Assembly: GCA_937139155.1 (NCBI GenBank)
Contig: CAKZPI010000017.1
Location: forward strand, 1 to 64,000
DNA: 64,000 nt
DNA from: an uncultured Flavobacteriales bacterium
Lineage (GTDB): Bacteria; Bacteroidota; Bacteroidia; Flavobacteriales; JBLHRE01
Direction of reading: 5' to 3'
Part shown: positions 38,077 to 48,161 of the stretch, one piece after another
How positions within the stretch are numbered: position 1 is the first letter of the stretch
How the letters are laid out: each line of letters begins with the position of its first letter
Notes under the pieces: model-generated
Databases searched by the model: none
Told to the model about the DNA's origin: nothing
What the model saw: the letters and a program-made list of their open reading frames with translations, nothing else
Program-made: the position numbers and the translations under genes

Positions 38077-38532
38077 CTATTTCTTTATGCTCTTCTCATA
38101 AATATCAATCCAATCTTGAACCCTTATCTTTTGCATTAGCTCCCCAATAAGGGCAAAAGGTATATCATCCATTTTCTTAAACCTTATGCAGCTTTTGCCC
38201 ATATCAAGCTTTCTTTTGCAGTGCTTTGGGTATTCGTTTACAAACCACTCTAAAAGGTCTGGTTTTGAATAAATACCCATATGGTAAAGGTTGATTGAGT
38301 TCTTTTGAGAGGCAATCCCCGCAAAGGGCAAAGGTTCACTTGGCTTGCAATGGTACCCGTCTGGGTAAAGAGAATGTGGCACCACATAGCCCAGGCCTCC
38401 GTAACTAATGGCCGGCTCAAAGCCCTTAGGCAGGTTTTCAAGAATTACATCGTGTAGCTTATTAAAAGGCTCAACCCGATCTTCTGGAAGATTGGTTAAA
38501 ATTTCTAGTACCGTTTTTCCTTCCGCTTTCAT
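38077..38532 (-). CDS. DUF1801 domain protein
   Basis: ISYGGLGYVVP, PFAGIASQKNSINLYHMG, CIRFKKMDDIP. Confidence 0.85.
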   Translation of the reverse strand: MKAEGKTVLEILTNLPEDRVEPFNKLHDVILENLPKGFEPAISYGGLGYVVPHSLYPDGYHCKPSEPLPFAGIASQKNSINLYHMGIYSKPDLLEWFVNEYPKHCKRKLDMGKSCIRFKKMDDIPFALIGELMQKIRVQDWIDIYEKSIKK

Positions 38533-38713
38533 TCATATTGCATTATTGGGGCTCCGTTTAGGTATCCCCCTCTGTTTCCTATTCTCCAAATTTAATCACA
38601 TCTGCACCAAAGCAAAGTATGCAGCTCCGATTGCATAGAAAATCATTCCAACAGCAACTAAAAAAGCCACCCCTTTCGAGATGGCTTCCTTTAGAAACTG
38701 TATGAGAATTGGC

Positions 38714-39316
38714 TTAGGCCTTTTTCATATTTTCTTCAACCTTTGACCAGTTGATTACATTAAAAAATGCATCGATATAGTCAGGTCTTCTGTTTTGGTA
38801 GTTTAGGTAATAAGCATGCTCCCAAACATCAATTCCAAGAATTGGGGTTCCATTGCATTCAACTACATCCATGAGTGGATTGTCTTGGTTGGGGGTAGAG
38901 CAAACAGAAAGCTTTCCGTTTTCTACACAAAGCCAAGCCCATCCTGAACCGAATTGAGTAGCAGCAGCATTGCTAAAGGCCTCTTTAAAAGCCTCAAACG
39001 AACCGAAATCACGGTCGATAGCCATACCAATGTCGCCAGAAGGTTTACCCCCTCCATTCGGGCTCATTACTTCCCAAAACAGGCAGTGGTTGAAATAACC
39101 CCCTCCATTATTACGTACACCTGCACCTGCTGATGAGATGTTTCTCAAGATTTCTTCGATTGACTTCCCTTCAAAGTTTGAGCCTTCAATGGCTGCATTC
39201 AACTTGCTGGTATATCCTGCATGGTGCTTTCCGTGGTGAATCTCCATGGTCTTGGCATCAATATGAGGTTCTAAAGCATCGTGTGCATAGGGTAAATTTG
39301 GTAATTCAAAAGCCAT
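38714..39316 (-). CDS. Superoxide dismutase (Fe/Mn)
   Basis: [40 protein letters not shown] ... [19 protein letters not shown]. Confidence 0.96.
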   Translation of the reverse strand: MAFELPNLPYAHDALEPHIDAKTMEIHHGKHHAGYTSKLNAAIEGSNFEGKSIEEILRNISSAGAGVRNNGGGYFNHCLFWEVMSPNGGGKPSGDIGMAIDRDFGSFEAFKEAFSNAAATQFGSGWAWLCVENGKLSVCSTPNQDNPLMDVVECNGTPILGIDVWEHAYYLNYQNRRPDYIDAFFNVINWSKVEENMKKA

Positions 39317-39343
39317 ATTTTCTAGTGTTTTTAAGGTTTCCCG

Positions 39344-39351
39344 CAAATATA
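39344..39351 (-). promoter_or_regulatory. -7 element TATATTTG upstream of superoxide dismutase
   Basis: CAAATATA on +, perfect TAnnTTTG on the minus strand, 27 nt before the start. Confidence 0.5.
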
Positions 39352-39428
39352 CTAAACTGAGTTGGCTCTTCATAAATAAGCCAATACTTCAAAAATCTAT
39401 ATCTTTTCATAGACCAAAACCAAAGATC

Positions 39429-40289
39429 ATGAAAAATCTAACCGCTCTTTTCGGATTGACCTGCATGAGCCTTTCTTGTATGGCTCAGCTTTGTCAAATT
39501 ACCAATGGAAGTTTCGAGTCTTGGGTGTATCAAGACACGGCTACTGGCTTAAACGGAGACACCACCATTTACAACCATCCTACTGGCTGGGAGCCCTTTT
39601 TTGGCATCCTTTATGACTCAACCAACATTCAGGAAATCCCTGGCTACCAAAGCAATTCGGCCATGCGACTTCACAATACCTCCCAAGGGGAAGGGGTGCT
39701 GATTTCCTCCTTTGCATTCTGCCTGAACAAATCCATTTCAAAGTTCTCAGTTCGATATAAATTTGATGGTTACCTATCTGATTCTGCATCAGCAATCGTT
39801 CTTATAATGGATGACTTCTTGGGCGACGTATACGGAGCCGGAATTATTGAGTTTGACCACCAAACCCAATGGACCTACTCCGAAACTCCCGTCTTTTATG
39901 ACTCAATTCCGGATGATACCGTATTCGTTATGATTTTAATGGCAACGGGCTCTGGTGACATAAACCAAACCACTCCCAATTTGAATTTAGACATTGATGA
40001 GTTTAGTGCAGAATGGAAAAGTTTTAATCAATTAAGCCTGAACGAACCTGAAACTAAAGACTTGGTTATTTATCCAAACCCTGCCTCCACATTCCTTGGC
40101 CTTAAGCACGTACCAAGTCAAGGCCATCTGGAAGTTTACAACCTCCAAGGACAAAAGGTTTTTGAGGAGCAGGTGGAGAAAGGAGACCAAGAAATTCAAA
40201 TCGAAGCCCTCCCGAACGGGATTTACCTCCTAAGACTAGGCGGCCCGGATTGGGAATACACCCGAAAAATCATCAAGTCAGGAGATTAA
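39429..40289 (+). CDS. Secreted protein with T9SS type A sorting domain
   Basis: Signal peptide; C-terminal LVIYPNPASTFLGLKHVPSQGHLEVYNLQGQKVFEEQV...LPNGIYLLRL. Confidence 0.85.
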   Translation: MKNLTALFGLTCMSLSCMAQLCQITNGSFESWVYQDTATGLNGDTTIYNHPTGWEPFFGILYDSTNIQEIPGYQSNSAMRLHNTSQGEGVLISSFAFCLNKSISKFSVRYKFDGYLSDSASAIVLIMDDFLGDVYGAGIIEFDHQTQWTYSETPVFYDSIPDDTVFVMILMATGSGDINQTTPNLNLDIDEFSAEWKSFNQLSLNEPETKDLVIYPNPASTFLGLKHVPSQGHLEVYNLQGQKVFEEQVEKGDQEIQIEALPNGIYLLRLGGPDWEYTRKIIKSGD

Positions 40290-40389
40290 GCCTTGTAAAT
40301 CTTAGTTTAAATTTTTATTGAAACTTTTCTTTCTGAGAAGATTAACCTACTTTCGCGCCAAATTATTGAACCCTAAACTTTCACACATC

Positions 40390-40647
40390 ATGAAAAAGGT
40401 AGCTTTTTTGATGGCCGCTAGCGTAGCATTCCTTTTGGGAGCTTGTACTAACTCTGGCTCATCTAACGAAACCAACGAAACTCAAGACACAACCATGACC
40501 GAAGAGCACGATAGCCACGAAGGTCATGATCATGCAGAAGAAGCTGCTGATTCAACCGAAATGGAAGCTGACACCACCGCAATGGAAGCTCCACAAGAGG
40601 CTGAAGAAGCTGAAGTAGAAGAAACTTCAACTGAATCTGCTCAGTAA
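40390..40647 (+). CDS. Small acidic His/Glu-rich lipoprotein
   Basis: Lipobox LLGAC; HDSHEGHDHAEEAADSTEMEADTTAMEAPQEAEEAEVEE low complexity. Confidence 0.65.
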   Translation: MKKVAFLMAASVAFLLGACTNSGSSNETNETQDTTMTEEHDSHEGHDHAEEAADSTEMEADTTAMEAPQEAEEAEVEETSTESAQ

Positions 40648-40655
40648 GACTTTTC

Positions 40656-42281
40656 TTACATAGCATTTGAAATAAGGGCCTCTGTGCCCTTATTTTTTTG
40701 GATGATTTCCAAGGCGGTTTGAACGGTAAGGTCTGATTGATTAAACACCCGATACCAACCCTCATTATGCCAAACCTGCCTAGCAATCAAGGCTTTAATT
40801 TCCTGAGAAAGTTTTTCTTTCACCTCCTCAATTTCCTCTTCCTGCCCACGCACTCCTTTATCCAAACCATGGGCTACAAGTTTTTGAAAGAATTCTTCGC
40901 TTACCTCAAACTTACTCACATAAGCGTCTAGTCCTTTATCCATTAAAGTTTCCCGATTTTCATCCGCGTAAGCGAAAGCAAAATCACGAAGCCCCCCCCG
41001 ATTGTACATGGCATAATACCAAGGATTTTGAGCACTGGTGTCAGCTGGAACAAAAACGTCGGGCATGATTCCTCCACCTCCATAAACGGTACGGCCCTTT
41101 AATGTTTTGAATTTTAAGGAATCAGGAAAGTCAATGGAATCTGCCGAAAAAAGCTCTCCATTGTCAAAGCGCTCGTAAACTTCTCCATAATACGCCTTTA
41201 AGCCTGAGTCATAATTCCGCTGAATGCTTCTTCCGGCGGGTGTGTAAAACCTGGCAGTAGTAAGGTGAATGGCCGAACCGTCTTTTAAATACATAGGTTC
41301 TTGTACCAGCCCCTTTCCAAAAGACCTTCTGCCTACAATCAGCCCTCGATCATTGTCCTGAATCGCTCCGGCAATGATCTCAGATGCAGAAGCAGATCCT
41401 TCGTCAATCAAAACCACAAGCTCAAGATCTTCATAAGACCCTTGGCGGCTAGACTTATACTCCTCACGGTCACGAGCCTTGCCCTGGGTATAAACAATCA
41501 TTTTATTGGCAGCCAAAAATTCGTCGGCCATTTGAATGCAAGCCTGAAGCATGCCTCCTGGATTTCCGCGTAAATCGAATACCAGTTTCTCCATATCATT
41601 CTTTTTCAAGGTAGATAAGGCCTTGGCAAATTCTCGGTAGGAGTTTCCAGTAAATCGGTTCAATTTAATATACCCCACTTTCGGCTCAAGCATATATGCC
41701 ACATCTACCGAGTAAATGGGGATTTTATCACGGGTAATGGTAAAAGGCAATGTCTTATTTAAGGAGGGACGGTAAATCTCCAATTCTACCTTAGAGCCTT
41801 TCTCCCCCCTTAACCTTTCAATCACCATATCGTTGGTGATTCCTATCCCAGCAACGTCATCTCCTTCTACTGAAACAATGCGGTCACCGGAACGAATGCC
41901 CAATTGGTCTGAAGGACCACCCGAAATGGCGGATACAACCATGATGGTGTCTTTTCGGATGATGAACTCTACTCCAATGCCCTCAAAGCTGCCTTGAATG
42001 TTTTCTTGCACCCCTTGAAGCTCCTTAGCGGGGATGTAGGAAGAATGCGGATCTAAACTTTTCAGTAAATCCTCTAGGGTATGGTCTAAAAGGCTGTCGG
42101 CGTCTACCTCATCCACATAATCCTCCTCAATCCGATTGATGATTTCATTGATCTTGTCTTTTCGGGGGTCAAGATTAAGAACCAACTGGGGAGACCCGGG
42201 CTTGAGCATTGCGCCAACAAGCATACCAATGGCCAAGATCAGCGCTGCCCACAATGGCAACCACGTAGATTTTATTTTCAT
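40656..42281 (-). CDS. S41 family C-terminal processing peptidase
   Basis: PDZ GIGVEFIIRKDTIMVVSAISGGPSDQLGIRSGDRI; LIDEGSASASEIIAGAIQDNDRGLIVGRRSFGKGLVQ. Confidence 0.95.
   Translation of the reverse strand: MKIKSTWLPLWAALILAIGMLVGAMLKPGSPQLVLNLDPRKDKINEIINRIEEDYVDEVDADSLLDHTLEDLLKSLDPHSSYIPAKELQGVQENIQGSFEGIGVEFIIRKDTIMVVSAISGGPSDQLGIRSGDRIVSVEGDDVAGIGITNDMVIERLRGEKGSKVELEIYRPSLNKTLPFTITRDKIPIYSVDVAYMLEPKVGYIKLNRFTGNSYREFAKALSTLKKNDMEKLVFDLRGNPGGMLQACIQMADEFLAANKMIVYTQGKARDREEYKSSRQGSYEDLELVVLIDEGSASASEIIAGAIQDNDRGLIVGRRSFGKGLVQEPMYLKDGSAIHLTTARFYTPAGRSIQRNYDSGLKAYYGEVYERFDNGELFSADSIDFPDSLKFKTLKGRTVYGGGGIMPDVFVPADTSAQNPWYYAMYNRGGLRDFAFAYADENRETLMDKGLDAYVSKFEVSEEFFQKLVAHGLDKGVRGQEEEIEEVKEKLSQEIKALIARQVWHNEGWYRVFNQSDLTVQTALEIIQKNKGTEALISNAM
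40671..40694 (+). terminator. Terminator of the acidic lipoprotein gene, inside the 3' end of the convergent S41 gene
   Basis: AATAAGGGC-ctctgt-GCCCTTATT followed by T run. Confidence 0.7.
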
Positions 42282-42416
42282 CCTAAAGAATTCTCTTTTT
42301 TGAATATACCTGCAAAAACGGAAAAAGGTTTGATTTGAGTACCTGTTTCAGGAGAAAATTCAAGTTCCAATTCCTTCTTCCAGAAAAATCCTCTTACTTT
42401 GGAGAAAATTTCATCC

Positions 42417-43070
42417 ATGAAGAAGGCATTCTTTCTAGTTTTTTTGGGGGTTAGCCTTGGACTTCAAGCCCAGGTTTTTCAAATCAACGATACCATTGTT
42501 TACCTAAACAACCCGGTTGATGCCAGTCCGGCGCATTGGTATACTGAAATTTACAATTTGGTTTCTGTGGATACCACCCTTCGTTGGAAAGCCGAAATTC
42601 GTCCCAGCTTTCCTCAAGAATGGCAAATCACCTTCGATGACCAAACCCAGTTTTACAATCCAGTAAATCACAACGACTCTGCTGATTTCACCTTGCACGA
42701 CTCCTTGAGTTTTCCGCAGAAGCTTATCATCGGAAACATTCTGAACGAACGTACGGGCAGAGATACGGTGCGAATTCACGTTTATGAACCCGGAAAATGG
42801 AGTGAAAAACAAACCATTTACTGGGTCTTCAACATCAGTGGGAAGGTAGGTTTGGACAACCAAAATCCTCCTCAAAAGCCCATGGTCCGCGCTGGATATT
42901 TAATCATTCCTGAAAAAGGAGATTTAATTCTCTATACCCTTAGCGGAGAAAAAGTGCTGGAAAGCCAGAAAGGTCAAACCTCAGTTGACCATTTGGTTTC
43001 TGGAATCTATGTTTACACCTACACAAAGGCAGGAGGAAACCAAGTCTCCGGCAAACTATACCTACCTTAA
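42417..43070 (+). CDS. Secreted protein with T9SS-like C-terminus
   Basis: Signal peptide MKKAFFLVFLGVSLGLQAQ; C-terminal GDLILYTLSGEKVLESQKGQTSVDHLVSGIYVYTYTK. Confidence 0.7.
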   Translation: MKKAFFLVFLGVSLGLQAQVFQINDTIVYLNNPVDASPAHWYTEIYNLVSVDTTLRWKAEIRPSFPQEWQITFDDQTQFYNPVNHNDSADFTLHDSLSFPQKLIIGNILNERTGRDTVRIHVYEPGKWSEKQTIYWVFNISGKVGLDNQNPPQKPMVRAGYLIIPEKGDLILYTLSGEKVLESQKGQTSVDHLVSGIYVYTYTKAGGNQVSGKLYLP

Positions 43071-44620
43071 ATAAGGCTTCCAAGCTGGGCCTCCATAGAA
43101 ACCTTAGACCTTAGTTTTTCTTCAAGGCTATCAATGCTTATTCTTTCTTGAGTCATGTTGTCACGGTCTCTTAGAGTCACCGTATTTGAGTCTACGGTAT
43201 CGTGATCCACCGTGATGCAGAAAGGAGTACCAATGGCGTCTTGCCTTCTATACCTTTTTCCGATGCTATCTTTCTCATCGTACTGAACGGAGAAGTTCAA
43301 GCTTAATTTCTTGAAAATCTCACGGGCTTTTTCCGGCAATCCATCTTTCTTAACCAAAGGCATTATGCTGGCTTTAACAGGAGCCAAGAAGGGAGGTAAA
43401 TTCAATACCGTTCGGGTTTCTTCCCGATCACCAGTTTTGTAAGATTCCTCTTTGAAACACTGGCTCATCACAAGCAAGAAAAGGCGGTCTAACCCAATGG
43501 AAGTCTCTACAACGTATGGCACATAATGCTCATTTCGTTCCGGATCAAAATATTGGAGTTTTTTACCAGAAAACTCTTGATGCTTGCTTAAGTCGTAGTC
43601 GGTTCTTGAATGGATTCCCTCTACTTCTTTGAATCCAAAGGGGAACTTAAATTCAATATCGGCAGCAGCATTGGCATAATGGGCCAATTTTTCGTGGTCA
43701 TGAAAACGATAGAACTCTTGTCCGAAACCAAGGCTTTCATGCCATTTCATACGGGTTTCTTTCCAGTACTCATACCATTTCATCTCGTCGCCTGGAGCAA
43801 CGAAGAACTGCATTTCCATCTGCTCAAACTCGCGCATTCTGAATATGAACTGCCGGGCAACAATCTCATTTCGAAAGGCCTTACCCGTTTGGGCAATTCC
43901 GAAAGGAATTTTCATGCGGGCAGTTTTTTGAACATTTAAGAAGTTCACGAAAATTCCTTGGGCCGTTTCGGGTCGTAAGTATAAATCTGTAGACCCCTCA
44001 GCCGTTGAGCCCATTTTGGTGCCAAACATTAGGTTGAACTGTCTTACTTCGGTCCAGTTTTTAGACCCTGAAACCGGACAGGCAATTTCAAGTTCTTCAA
44101 TCAAAGCCTTCACATCTCCAAGGTCTTCCGCCTCCAGGCTCTTACCCAGCCGAGAAAGTATGGTTTCAATTTTTTCTTGGTACCCAAGCACCCTTGGATT
44201 GGTAGAACGGAAGGTCGCCTCATCAAAGGAATCTCCAAATCTTTTGGCGGCCTTTTTGATCTCCTTGTCAATTTTGGCTTCAATTTTGGCGCAATAATCT
44301 TCTACCAAAACATCGGCCCGATATCTTTTCTTAGAGTCTTTATTGTCAATCATTGGGTCGTTGAAGGCATCAATATGGCCCGATGCTTTCCAGGTGGTTG
44401 GATGCATGAAAATGGCAGAGTCTAGCCCTACAATTTCCTCATGCAATTGAACCATGGCCTTCCACCAATAGGTCTTCAAATTCTGCTTTAGCTCAGAGCC
44501 GTAGGGACCATAATCATAAACTGCGCTTAGCCCGTCATAGATTTCACTGCTCTGAAAAACAAAACCATACTCCTTTGCGTGGGAGATGATTTTTTTGAAA
44601 ATTTCTTCCTGATTTGCCAT
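43067..44620 (-). CDS. glyS: Glycine--tRNA ligase
   Basis: GFVFQSSEIYDGLSAVYDYGPYGSELKQNLK, LRPETAQGIFVNF, QTGKAFRNEIVARQFIFRMREFEQMEMQFF. Confidence 0.96.
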   Translation of the reverse strand: MANQEEIFKKIISHAKEYGFVFQSSEIYDGLSAVYDYGPYGSELKQNLKTYWWKAMVQLHEEIVGLDSAIFMHPTTWKASGHIDAFNDPMIDNKDSKKRYRADVLVEDYCAKIEAKIDKEIKKAAKRFGDSFDEATFRSTNPRVLGYQEKIETILSRLGKSLEAEDLGDVKALIEELEIACPVSGSKNWTEVRQFNLMFGTKMGSTAEGSTDLYLRPETAQGIFVNFLNVQKTARMKIPFGIAQTGKAFRNEIVARQFIFRMREFEQMEMQFFVAPGDEMKWYEYWKETRMKWHESLGFGQEFYRFHDHEKLAHYANAAADIEFKFPFGFKEVEGIHSRTDYDLSKHQEFSGKKLQYFDPERNEHYVPYVVETSIGLDRLFLLVMSQCFKEESYKTGDREETRTVLNLPPFLAPVKASIMPLVKKDGLPEKAREIFKKLSLNFSVQYDEKDSIGKRYRRQDAIGTPFCITVDHDTVDSNTVTLRDRDNMTQERISIDSLEEKLRSKVSMEAQLGSLI

Positions 44621-44624
44621 GGGG

Positions 44625-44632
44625 CAAAAGTA
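44625..44632 (-). promoter_or_regulatory. -7 element TACTTTTG upstream of glycyl-tRNA synthetase
   Basis: CAAAAGTA on +; perfect TAnnTTTG on minus, 4 nt before ATG. Confidence 0.55.
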
Positions 44633-44656
44633 AATCTTTCGGAAGCCATTCCAAGC

Positions 44657-45373
44657 CTAATTTTCATGAAGATTGCAATGGGTTATGCCCTGCACATAAT
44701 TCTCGATTACCTGAACCTCTTTAGCGGTATGAGCACCTTCGAAACCCGTGATCATTTCAGTTTTGACTTTGGATAAATAGGCTTCCAAATAAGGCTTTGA
44801 AATGGGTTCATACGACCAATGCCATTTTTCCTCCTCATAACCGGTTCTTCCGCATTCTTTGGATGTATAAGGTTGGCAAAAGCCATATTCTTCGGCGTGT
44901 TTTTGCATCCATTCATAGATTTTTTTTCCTTCCCCAGCTTCAAACCAATCGTTTTCCAAAGCATTGATGTCTACATCAGAGCCCCAATGATGCCTTGAGG
45001 TTCCGGGCATGGAAGAGTACTTTAAAATTTCCATGGCTTTGGCCGAATCGGAAAGGGAGGTTTCTGCCAGGTTTTTCCCTTGAACCAGTCGTTTCCCCGT
45101 CCATTTGGCATTCCAAATCTGCTTTTGCCGATTAAAATTCCGGGTGGTTGAAATGGCGATAATTTTAACCCCATCCTTCAAGGCAGCCCTTGCCATCTCT
45201 TCAAAAGCCAGGCTCGCCTCCTTTCTCAAGTACTGGTCGCCCCGAGCAAAAGAATCAGAGATTTTTAAAAAAGTCGGATCTGAGCCAGGGCTTACCTTGC
45301 CTAGCAAGTCATCTAGGCTGGGTTCATGACTTTGAACAAACAATAAGAAAAGGCTGAGGAATACGAATTTCAT
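44657..45373 (-). CDS. M15 family D-alanyl-D-alanine carboxypeptidase (VanY-like)
   Basis: Signal peptide MKFVFLSLFLLFVQS; SSMPGTSRHHWGSDVDINAL, EEKWHWSYEP zinc ligands. Confidence 0.85.
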   Translation of the reverse strand: MKFVFLSLFLLFVQSHEPSLDDLLGKVSPGSDPTFLKISDSFARGDQYLRKEASLAFEEMARAALKDGVKIIAISTTRNFNRQKQIWNAKWTGKRLVQGKNLAETSLSDSAKAMEILKYSSMPGTSRHHWGSDVDINALENDWFEAGEGKKIYEWMQKHAEEYGFCQPYTSKECGRTGYEEEKWHWSYEPISKPYLEAYLSKVKTEMITGFEGAHTAKEVQVIENYVQGITHCNLHEN

Positions 45374-45423
45374 GGTTTGGCTTTGAGGCGCAATTTCGCA
45401 TCTTGCGGGTAAATCTGAAACCA

Positions 45424-46149
45424 ATGGACGTTTTTCTACAACCCGAAGCTTGGCTTGCCCTTTTAACACTAACCCTTTTGGAGATTGTTCTGGGCATTGA
45501 CAACATTATTTTCATCTCCATTGTGAGCAATAAGCTTCCTGAGAAGGACCAGGCAAAAACTCGAAATTTAGGTTTAATCCTGGCCCTTTTAATGCGGGTT
45601 GCCCTCCTTTTTGCCATTACCTGGATCATCGGATTTACAAAGCCTCTGATTGAAATATTTGACCTTTCCTTTTCGGGAAGAGACTTGATTCTTCTGGTTG
45701 GCGGTCTCTTCTTAATTGCCAAGAGCACTACCGAAATTCACCATAAAATGGAGGTAGACGAAGAATTTGGTGCTGAGAAAAAACCCAAACGGAAAGCCAG
45801 TGTTTTTACTGCCATCATGCAAATCATTGCCCTGGATGTTATTTTTTCGCTTGACTCAATTTTAACGGCGGTTGGAATGGTTAAGGAAATTGAAATTATG
45901 ATTGTAGCCGTGGTAATTTCAATGATTGTGATGATGATTTTTGCCGGTAGGATATCCACCTTCATCAATCAACATCCAACCCTGCAAATTTTGGCCCTTA
46001 GCTTCTTAATTATGATTGGGGTAATGCTGGTTGCCGAAGGCTTTGGAACCCACGTTTCAAAAGGATACATCTATTCAGCTGTTGCCTTCTCCTTACTGGT
46101 TGAACTTCTGAATATGAGAATGCGAAAAAACAAACTTAAGTCAAGTTGA
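45424..46149 (+). CDS. TerC family membrane protein
   Basis: LTLLEIVLGIDNIIFISIVSNKLP, IIALDVIFSLDSILTAVGM. Confidence 0.93.
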   Translation: MDVFLQPEAWLALLTLTLLEIVLGIDNIIFISIVSNKLPEKDQAKTRNLGLILALLMRVALLFAITWIIGFTKPLIEIFDLSFSGRDLILLVGGLFLIAKSTTEIHHKMEVDEEFGAEKKPKRKASVFTAIMQIIALDVIFSLDSILTAVGMVKEIEIMIVAVVISMIVMMIFAGRISTFINQHPTLQILALSFLIMIGVMLVAEGFGTHVSKGYIYSAVAFSLLVELLNMRMRKNKLKSS

Positions 46150-46170
46150 ACCTAGGTTTTTCTTCGGAAA

Positions 46171-46473
46171 TTGCTACCCATGAATAGGAACCAAAAATGC
46201 CCCAAATGTGGCACCTGGAACTTAAACAAAAACAACTGTGCAAGCTGCGGGCAATTGCTGAACCACGAAATGAAACGGCAAGAGGAGGCTCAAGTGAAAG
46301 CAGAGGAAATAGCCAATAGGGCCCCGGATAAAATTGACCTCTTCCTTGATCAAATGAAGCATAGCCCTTGGTGGCTTGTAAAGGGATTATACTATCTAGG
46401 ATTCTCCATTTACACGATTTTTGTGGCCATTGCCTCCTTTTTCATGATGATGATTGCATGGGGTCCCGGATAA
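46171..46473 (+). CDS. Zinc-ribbon small membrane protein
   Basis: CPKCGTWNLNKNNCASCGQL ribbon followed by TM segment. Confidence 0.7.
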   Translation: MLPMNRNQKCPKCGTWNLNKNNCASCGQLLNHEMKRQEEAQVKAEEIANRAPDKIDLFLDQMKHSPWWLVKGLYYLGFSIYTIFVAIASFFMMMIAWGPG

Positions 46474-46829
46474 TCAAAGGTTCTGGATGGGTCATCTTAG
46501 GCCTTGGAGCTTTGGCTTATGCCTATGCCCTGGGATTAAAATTCAAACTCATTTTAGGTCCCAGCCTGCTTAAAAACCACTTGGCCGATCTGCTTTTCAT
46601 TCCGCTTTGGTTAAGCATTAGCCTCTATGCTCTACGACTTTTCAGAAAGGAACTAAAGATTCTACCCCCAAAGGCCATATTCTTTCTCAGCCTGTATGGT
46701 GCGCTTTGCTTTGAAGGCATACTTCCGCTTATAAGCACAAAGTTCACGGCGGATTTTAAAGACTTAATTGCCTACGCTTTAGGTGGATTCGTTTACCATT
46801 TCTTCCAAAAGAAAATTTTCAAAGTCTGA
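46458..46829 (+). CDS. Small multi-TM membrane protein
   Basis: 123 aa from ATG 46458, overlaps previous stop; VILGLGALAYAYALG, LLFIPLWLSISLYALRLF. Confidence 0.6.
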   Translation: MGSRIIKGSGWVILGLGALAYAYALGLKFKLILGPSLLKNHLADLLFIPLWLSISLYALRLFRKELKILPPKAIFFLSLYGALCFEGILPLISTKFTADFKDLIAYALGGFVYHFFQKKIFKV

Positions 46830-46898
46830 GCTTCGAAACTTCCCTTCTTCCAAGCCTAGGCCAAAGAATAATTCTACCTTCGCGGAAAATTTGAATTC

Positions 46899-48161
46899 AT
46901 GGAAGAATACAAGAATAGACCGGAAAGTTTAATGATGAGTTACGGGTATAAGCCTGAGCTTTCTGAAGGAGCCATTAAATGCCCCATTTTTCAAACGTCA
47001 ACTTTTGTGTTCAAGCGGGCCGAAGAAGGAAAGGCCTTTTTTGAAGTTGCCTATGGCCTCAGAGAAAAAGGTCACGATGAAGAACTTGGCCTCATCTATA
47101 GCCGCCTAAACAATCCGGATTTAGAAATTCTTGAAAACCGTCTAAGCTTATGGGACGGAGCCGATGACTGCGCCGTGTTTGAATCTGGAATGTCTGCCAT
47201 TTCTACCGTTCTCATGGAGTTCCTGAAACCTGGCGACCTTCTCTTGTATTCTTCACCCACTTATGGTGGTACCGATCATTTCATAAACCATGTTTTAACC
47301 AAGTGGGGAGTTAAACTGGTAAACTTCTTCCCGAATCAATCGAAAGAGGAAATCATTCAGAAAATTGAAGATACCGGAATGGGTGATAAACTGGCCTTGG
47401 TGTATATTGAAACCCCTGCCAACCCTACCAATACCCTAATTGATATTGAAATGTGTCGTGAAATAGCCGACCATTTTAAAGAAGGTGAAGAGCGGATTCC
47501 TCTCGCCGTTGACAATACGTATATGGGGCCCCTTTGGCAGCATCCTCTTAAACACGGGGCCGACCTTGTGGTATACTCTGCTACCAAGTACATTGGAGGC
47601 CATTCGGACGTAATCGCTGGAGCCTGTCTTGGCTCTTCCGAACATATGGCAAGAATCAAAGGACTAAGAACTTTCTTGGGCAATATGGCGGGTCCATGGA
47701 CCGGTTGGCTTTTGATGAGAAGTTTAGAAACCCTGAAGGTTCGAATGGAGCGTCAGGCCAAAAATGCAGTTGAAGTTGCCCAGTTTTTAGAAGATCATCC
47801 CAAAGTTGATAAGGTTTATTATCTAGGATTGATTCCGGAAGATGATAAAGGACAAAAAGAAATCTTCAAGAAACAATGCAAGAGTACCGGAGCTATGGTT
47901 GCTTTTGACATTCAAGGAGGAGAAAAGGCTGCCTTCAAATTCCTGAATCAACTTAAACTCATTAAATTAGCCGTAAGTTTAGGCTCCACAGAAAGTCTGG
48001 CAGAACACCCAGCAACCATGACCCATGCCGATGTTGGCAAAGAAGCTAAAGACGCCCTTGGGATTTCTGAAAACCTTGTGCGTTTATCTGTGGGGGTTGA
48101 GCATGTCGATGATTTGATTCACGATATAAAGCAAGCCCTTGATGAAGTCAAAAATTTATAA
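46899..48161 (+). CDS. Cystathionine gamma-synthase family PLP-dependent enzyme
   Basis: CAVFESGMSAISTVLMEFLKPGD, LVVYSATKYIGGHSDVIAGA (PLP lysine), VAVSLGSTESLAEHPATMTH-like C-terminus. Confidence 0.92.
   Translation: MEEYKNRPESLMMSYGYKPELSEGAIKCPIFQTSTFVFKRAEEGKAFFEVAYGLREKGHDEELGLIYSRLNNPDLEILENRLSLWDGADDCAVFESGMSAISTVLMEFLKPGDLLLYSSPTYGGTDHFINHVLTKWGVKLVNFFPNQSKEEIIQKIEDTGMGDKLALVYIETPANPTNTLIDIEMCREIADHFKEGEERIPLAVDNTYMGPLWQHPLKHGADLVVYSATKYIGGHSDVIAGACLGSSEHMARIKGLRTFLGNMAGPWTGWLLMRSLETLKVRMERQAKNAVEVAQFLEDHPKVDKVYYLGLIPEDDKGQKEIFKKQCKSTGAMVAFDIQGGEKAAFKFLNQLKLIKLAVSLGSTESLAEHPATMTHADVGKEAKDALGISENLVRLSVGVEHVDDLIHDIKQALDEVKNL

Noticed and set aside
45324-45728. 134-aa minus ORF opposite terC
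   Set aside because: Basic, low-complexity shadow ORF; TerC on + is unambiguous.
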